Source: JAUVUV01 sp964548275 (GTDB taxonomy: Bacteria; Gemmatimonadota; Glassbacteria; GWA2-58-10). From it: a stretch of 64,000 bases of DNA. Shown here one piece after another: positions 60,445 through 64,000 of the stretch (positions are counted from its first letter, which is position 1; every line of letters begins with the position of its first letter). Location: positions 1 through 64,000 of the forward strand of contig CAZJQI010000007.1 of the NCBI GenBank assembly GCA_964548275.1, read 5' to 3'. Position numbers and translations under genes: made by a program. The notes under the pieces were generated by a model. It worked only from the letters and a program-made list of their open reading frames with translations, searched no databases and was not told the DNA's origin.

Positions 60445-61051
60445 ACTTCCGGTGGAACCTTTGGAATCGAATTGCTACCTGGTGTGGGATACGGATAACA
60501 ATGAGGCGGTGGTGATCGATCCCGGCGGGGAAGCAGATAGGATAATCGCGGCGATCCACAGGCGAAAACTGAACCTGCGTTATATCCTGAACACTCACGG
60601 CCACGGAGATCATATTGCGGCTAACGGAAAATTAAAGGCCGAATACGGGGTTCCTCTGCTGATCCACCAGGCAGATGCCCCGATGCTTACCGATCCGGAT
60701 TTAAATATGTCGGCCGTTTTGGGCCTGCCGGTAACCAGCCCGGAACAGGACGGATTCCTTATTCCAGGCGAAAAGGTGAGTTTTGGCGGCCTTTCGCTTG
60801 AAATAATCGCCACACCCGGACACAGTTCCGGAGGTGTGTCGTTTTACGGCGAAGGGGTTGTTTTCTCCGGGGATGCGCTGTTTTTCGGCTCTATCGGCAG
60901 GTGCGATCTTCCATCTGGCGATGGGGAACTGTTGATCAGAAGTATCAAGGAAAATCTGCTCACCCTGCCGGAAGACATCCGGGTGTTTCCTGGACACGGG
61001 CAGAACACGACAATCGGAATGGAGAAAAATTGCAACCCATTTCTCGTATAA
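60428..61051 (+). CDS. MBL-fold hydrolase (glyoxalase II-like)
   Basis: ATG 60428 gives 207 residues; a GTG at 60416 is also in frame. Metal motif NTHGHGDHIAANGKL (HxHxDH), GHSSGGVSFYG, VVFSGDALFFGSIGR with bridging Asp, and VFPGHGQNTTIGME with the last His. The family hydrolyses thioesters such as hydroxyacylglutathione or related substrates. Without the glyoxalase II C-terminal domain the substrate is open. It overlaps uvrC by 17 bp and the xerD-like gene by 22 bp. Confidence 0.93.
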   Translation: MLKVLKLPVEPLESNCYLVWDTDNNEAVVIDPGGEADRIIAAIHRRKLNLRYILNTHGHGDHIAANGKLKAEYGVPLLIHQADAPMLTDPDLNMSAVLGLPVTSPEQDGFLIPGEKVSFGGLSLEIIATPGHSSGGVSFYGEGVVFSGDALFFGSIGRCDLPSGDGELLIRSIKENLLTLPEDIRVFPGHGQNTTIGMEKNCNPFLV

Positions 61052-61977
61052 AGAAAGCTTCCAGCCCCTCTGAGCGCTTGCTTCGCGAATTTTGTCTCGA
61101 GCAGTTCCAGGATTACCTGATGTTCGAGCGTAACCTGGCAAAGAACACGCTCCAGGCTTACAGGCGGGATATCGAGTGTTTTATCCGTGATATGGCAGAC
61201 AGAAAAGTGGCCCGCCCTGGTAAGGTGGACCGGAAAATGGTAGCAGAGTACCTGAACAGCCTCGCTGGTTTGCCGCTTGCCCCCAGCTCACTGGCTCGAA
61301 AGACAAGTGCGCTTCGGCTCTATTTCCGCTTTCTCGCAAGTGGAAAAGAAATCGCGAAAGATCCCACAGACGGCATCGAACTACCGCGCCAGACTCGCCA
61401 CCTGCCGAAGGTGCTCACCCTGGAAGAGATTCTCGAAATGCTGAACGCGGTGGATAAAAACAGTAAGGGAGGATTGCGCGACACGGCGCTAATCGAGGTC
61501 ATGTACGGCACAGGCATGCGCGTTTCGGAAATTGTCGGTTTCCGGCTGGAGGATATCCGAGTTAGCGAACAGGTTATTCTGGTTTTCGGCAAGGGCTCCA
61601 AAGAGAGAGTGGTTCCCTTGGGCGATATCGCCTTGAAAGCCTTGAACGAATATCTGGAGAAGAAGCGTCCCCTGCTGGATCGCAAGGGTAAAGGCGCAGG
61701 AAGGGTGTTTCTCAATCTGAGGGATGGAAGCCCGATCACCCGGATGGGTATCTGGAAAGTATTACGCAAATATGCTGGACTGGCCGGGATAGAACACAAG
61801 GTTCATCCTCACGTGCTTAGACATTCTTTCGCCACGCACCTTGTGGAGAACGGCGCCGACCTTCGGGCCGTGCAGGAAATGCTCGGGCATGCCGACATAT
61901 CAACCACCAAGATCTATACCCACTTGAGTGGTGAAACCCTGCGACAGGTTCATCGCGATTCCCATCCGCGGGCCTGA
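61030..61977 (+). CDS. XerC/XerD-type tyrosine recombinase
   Basis: TTG 61030 with GGAG 5 nt upstream gives 315 residues, the normal Xer size. Core-binding domain LLREFCLEQFQDYLMFERNL; catalytic residues Arg in MYGTGMRVSEIVG, Lys in FGKGSKERVVPLG, HxxR in PHVLRHSFATHL, His in MLGHADISTTKIY, and Tyr in KIYTHLS. It probably resolves chromosome dimers at dif. It is part of the chain uvrC-MBL-xer with overlapping ends, so unrelated to the integrative element upstream. Confidence 0.92.
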   Translation: MQPISRIKKASSPSERLLREFCLEQFQDYLMFERNLAKNTLQAYRRDIECFIRDMADRKVARPGKVDRKMVAEYLNSLAGLPLAPSSLARKTSALRLYFRFLASGKEIAKDPTDGIELPRQTRHLPKVLTLEEILEMLNAVDKNSKGGLRDTALIEVMYGTGMRVSEIVGFRLEDIRVSEQVILVFGKGSKERVVPLGDIALKALNEYLEKKRPLLDRKGKGAGRVFLNLRDGSPITRMGIWKVLRKYAGLAGIEHKVHPHVLRHSFATHLVENGADLRAVQEMLGHADISTTKIYTHLSGETLRQVHRDSHPRA

Positions 61978-62055
61978 ATATATTATAAGTTAACCGGATC
62001 TTTCATGCTATCTCAAGTGTATATTAAAATACGTCTTATCTATTATCTTAAATAA

Positions 62056-62871
62056 ATGAACAGCCTCATACGTCAAATAACAATAGAAAGCCTCCGGTTT
62101 GAGAAATCAGCAGGAGAGCCAAGCGGTCCGCAGGCGAAAGCGCTTAACTGGAAGATCGAGGCAGGCTGTATCTGGGTAGTGACTGGAGGAAGCCAGGCAG
62201 GGTGCACTCTGTTGCTGAGGGTCCTGGCTGGTCTGGAGCGCCCGGCTGGCGGAAAGATACTTATCAGCCATGGAGAAGAGGGTAAGCCCCCTGAAAGGTT
62301 GCACGAGAGTGGAATCGGTATCGCTTACCTTCCACCACCTGGTGAGGAAACATTTACCGGAACCACAGTTGAAGAGGAACTGCTCTTTTATTCGGAAAGT
62401 AAAGACAATCTGGAAGAAAAGCTCGATTCAATCACAGAGAACTTCGGCTTCGATTTTAAGCGCTGTCTGGGTCGTTCTGTCTGGGAACTGAGCGCAAGCC
62501 AGAGACGCTGCCTTCTTTTGATATCGCAGGCTCTCGCCCTGCCGTCAATCTGGGTTTGCGATCAGCCGCTTGCACTTCTCGACTCCAGGCGTGCCCGTGC
62601 TGTGGCAGACTTTTTTCGCTGTGAAGCAAATCGGGGTGCAGCGATAATTGCTGCATTGATTGAAGCTGGACAGGTGCTGGATTTGGCCCACAAGGTACTA
62701 ATTATTGATGAGCGAAGGGAGGTGGTTTATCAAGGTAAAACCAGTAGTGTCCCGCCTGACACGGCAGTCAGGTTGGGCTGGAATCCGGCTCTGTACAGGG
62801 CGGCTCGACTGGCAGGCGAAGGATCGGATATAAAAAGCCTGCTTGACATTTCAGCTCGGAAAAGAGAGTGA
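62056..62871 (+). CDS. ABC-ATPase-like protein with inactive nucleotide site
   Basis: This is a 271-residue protein with the overall ECF/ABC ATPase layout but altered key residues. The Walker A stretch reads G44-G-S-Q-A-G-C50-T, so the invariant Lys is Cys. The signature is LSASQRRC in place of LSGGQ(Q/R)R. Walker B is IWVCDQPLALLD: the Asp is kept but the catalytic Glu is Gln. The H-loop region IIAALIEAGQ has no His. It should not hydrolyse ATP normally. It may be a scaffold, a regulator, or the non-catalytic half of a dimer, but no partner ATPase or permease is adjacent. Frame intact with no stop. Confidence 0.75.
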   Translation: MNSLIRQITIESLRFEKSAGEPSGPQAKALNWKIEAGCIWVVTGGSQAGCTLLLRVLAGLERPAGGKILISHGEEGKPPERLHESGIGIAYLPPPGEETFTGTTVEEELLFYSESKDNLEEKLDSITENFGFDFKRCLGRSVWELSASQRRCLLLISQALALPSIWVCDQPLALLDSRRARAVADFFRCEANRGAAIIAALIEAGQVLDLAHKVLIIDERREVVYQGKTSSVPPDTAVRLGWNPALYRAARLAGEGSDIKSLLDISARKRE

Positions 62872-62953
62872 AAACAGCCGTGTTCAAGGATTTGTTATAC
62901 AGAATCAAGTAAATATCCGTTTGTGTCTACTTCAGACCGGGGATGGTTTTTTC

Positions 62954-62982
62954 TTGACTGGCCTGGAGATAAATTCTATTTT
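62954..62982 (+). promoter_or_regulatory. Candidate sigma-70-type promoter
   Basis: TTGACT (62954-62959), 17 bp, TATTTT (62977-62982). It would drive the TPR gene at 63100. No gene occupies 62872-63099. Confidence 0.45.
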
Positions 62983-63099
62983 ACTTGCCAGTTCGCATCT
63001 GAGAGTATTTCCTGTGAATTGTCAAGTTGCTGGCCGGTAAAGACCGGCTTTGATAACTAGCAAAAATCTTTTCAATCTTTAGTAAAAAAGGATATAAAA

Positions 63100-64000
63100 A
63101 TGCGTAGACTGTGGATTCTAATTGCGATCTCGACTGTCTGGATTTTTACTGTTGCTTCGAGCCCGGTGGTTACTGGGGCCAAAGTTCGTTTGAAAAACAG
63201 TAAATACCAGCAGACAGTTGATGTGCTCGAGAAAAACAAAGGCAAATACCCGGATGATCCGGAACTTTTTTATTACCTCGCAAGAGCCTATGCCGGTATC
63301 GCAAGCTGGGCGGAAGCGGGTGAGAATTTCAGCGTTGCCTTGACCAAAAACCCGGATAAGAAGCTGAAAAAGGAAATCGACAAGTGGCGGGACCATTTCT
63401 GGGCCCAGTTTTTCAAGGACGCCGGTACCCTGCTGGATCAGAAGCGTTACCTGGAGTCTATCGGCAAATTCCACACGGCCAATACTATCAACCCGGACCG
63501 TGAGGAAAGCCAAGCCAACCTCGGTGTTGCTCTGCTGGAACAGGCCCAGCTATACCAGTCAGCAGATCCTCCCAAGCCTGACAGCGCAAGGATGTTTTTC
63601 GACGAGGCTATCGAACGCATAAAAAGGGCTATCGAACTCGATCCGGAGAACAACCAGTTTATCAAGAATCTAGGCCAGGCATATATCATTGCGGGAAAGG
63701 AGGATGAGGCCATCGAGGTTTACGAGGACTATCTGGCTGAAAATCCGGATGATATATCAGCTCAGAAAAGGCTGGTTACGATTTACATGGGCAACCGGGA
63801 TTTCGAGAACGCAGTTAATGGATTCGACGCTCTGCTCGAGGATGCTGGAGCAGAGATAAGCCTGGCGGATTATTTCAACGCTGGAAGCGCCTACTACCAG
63901 ATGTACTTTAAATTATCCAAGCTGGAAGACGAGGGCTCGAAAGCCAAAGCCCAGGAAATGCTGGAAAAATCCGGTGAATGTTTCGCAGCAGTTGTGGAAG
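63100..64000 (+). CDS. Exported TPR protein (partial, runs off window)
   Basis: ATG 63100 with AAAAAAGGA upstream; the frame is open to the window end (at least 300 residues). A signal-like start RLWILIAISTVWIFTVASS is followed by repeated TPR-like helices: KYQQTVDVLEKNKGKYPDDP, DPELFYYLARAYAGIASWAE, ESQANLGVALLEQA, AIERIKRAIELDPENNQFIK and LGQAYIIAGKEDEAIEVYED. Probably a periplasmic scaffold or assembly protein. The missing C-terminus could carry more repeats. Confidence 0.8.
   Translation, partial: MRRLWILIAISTVWIFTVASSPVVTGAKVRLKNSKYQQTVDVLEKNKGKYPDDPELFYYLARAYAGIASWAEAGENFSVALTKNPDKKLKKEIDKWRDHFWAQFFKDAGTLLDQKRYLESIGKFHTANTINPDREESQANLGVALLEQAQLYQSADPPKPDSARMFFDEAIERIKRAIELDPENNQFIKNLGQAYIIAGKEDEAIEVYEDYLAENPDDISAQKRLVTIYMGNRDFENAVNGFDALLEDAGAEISLADYFNAGSAYYQMYFKLSKLEDEGSKAKAQEMLEKSGECFAAVVE

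Noticed and set aside
61030..61977. Xer-like recombinase as part of a second integrative element
   Set aside because: Chained by overlaps to uvrC and the MBL gene with no att repeats or tRNA nearby; it fits a housekeeping XerC/XerD.

Overview
The window looks like a chromosomal segment of a Gram-negative bacterium. It carries curli secretion genes, a secretin, several lipoproteins, a Wzx-type flippase and a Kdo-kinase-like protein. The combination of curli, a dockerin-bearing secreted protein, a PcRGLX/YetA-like polysaccharide lyase and a partial MSHA-type pilus locus suggests an FCB-type or candidate-phylum lineage from an environmental genome. That placement is a guess, because no rRNA is present.

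Layout. (1) 1-5190, all minus: a curli locus with a degenerate GGDEF-like gene, csgE, csgF, csgG with a C-terminal barrel-like extension, a curlin with about 18 repeats, and at the window edge an open reading frame that joins an RND-adaptor N-terminus to curlin-like repeats. (2) 5191-8133: a consensus promoter, a decayed IS1595-family element with clean ends, relics of other IS ends, and a MerR-receiver-PilZ fusion regulator. (3) 8513-17334, plus: secreted proteins, namely two paralogous HHSTG proteins (one with a dockerin), a transglutaminase-like protein, a PL26-like lyase whose stop codon was displaced by a 527-bp MITE-like insertion, and a secreted nitrilase-family protein. A Tat-exported isomerase-like protein follows on the minus strand. 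(4) 19663-27413: a 7.7-kb integrative element in the 3' half of tRNA-Lys(TTT). It is bounded by a perfect 50-bp direct repeat and has integrase, excisionase-like genes, arm-site-like iterons, a C-rich tandem repeat and a triplicated hairpin RNA candidate. A 3'-half tRNA-Asp scar lies just outside it. (5) 27488-34331, minus: purA, a Nif3-family gene, serA, DUF1015 and a GT-C membrane protein. (6) 34552-39600: a helicase fused to a DEDDy exonuclease (MrfA plus MrfB in one chain), an IS1595 fragment, a three-gene toxin-antitoxin-like cassette, and a strongly folded RNA candidate. (7) 40106-53037: an HD protein and an exopolysaccharide cluster (wecB, two NodB-type deacetylases, flippase, methyltransferase, kinase-like protein, four glycosyltransferases). 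(8) 53511-64000, plus: MSHA-type secretin, AAA/SPOR ATPase and MshN-like TPR protein, then uvrC, an MBL hydrolase, xerD-like, an ABC-ATPase-like protein lacking its catalytic residues, and a partial TPR protein.

The unifying theme is the cell surface: amyloid fibres, polysaccharide synthesis and modification, and pilus or secretion parts. Three proteins related to cyclic-di-GMP signalling (degenerate GGDEF, PilZ fusion, degenerate HD-GYP) sit among them. The most unusual items are the adaptor-curlin fusion, the MrfA-MrfB fusion, the triplicated hairpin RNA in the integrative element, the structured RNA near 39.5 kb, and the pseudo-ATPase at 62.1 kb.
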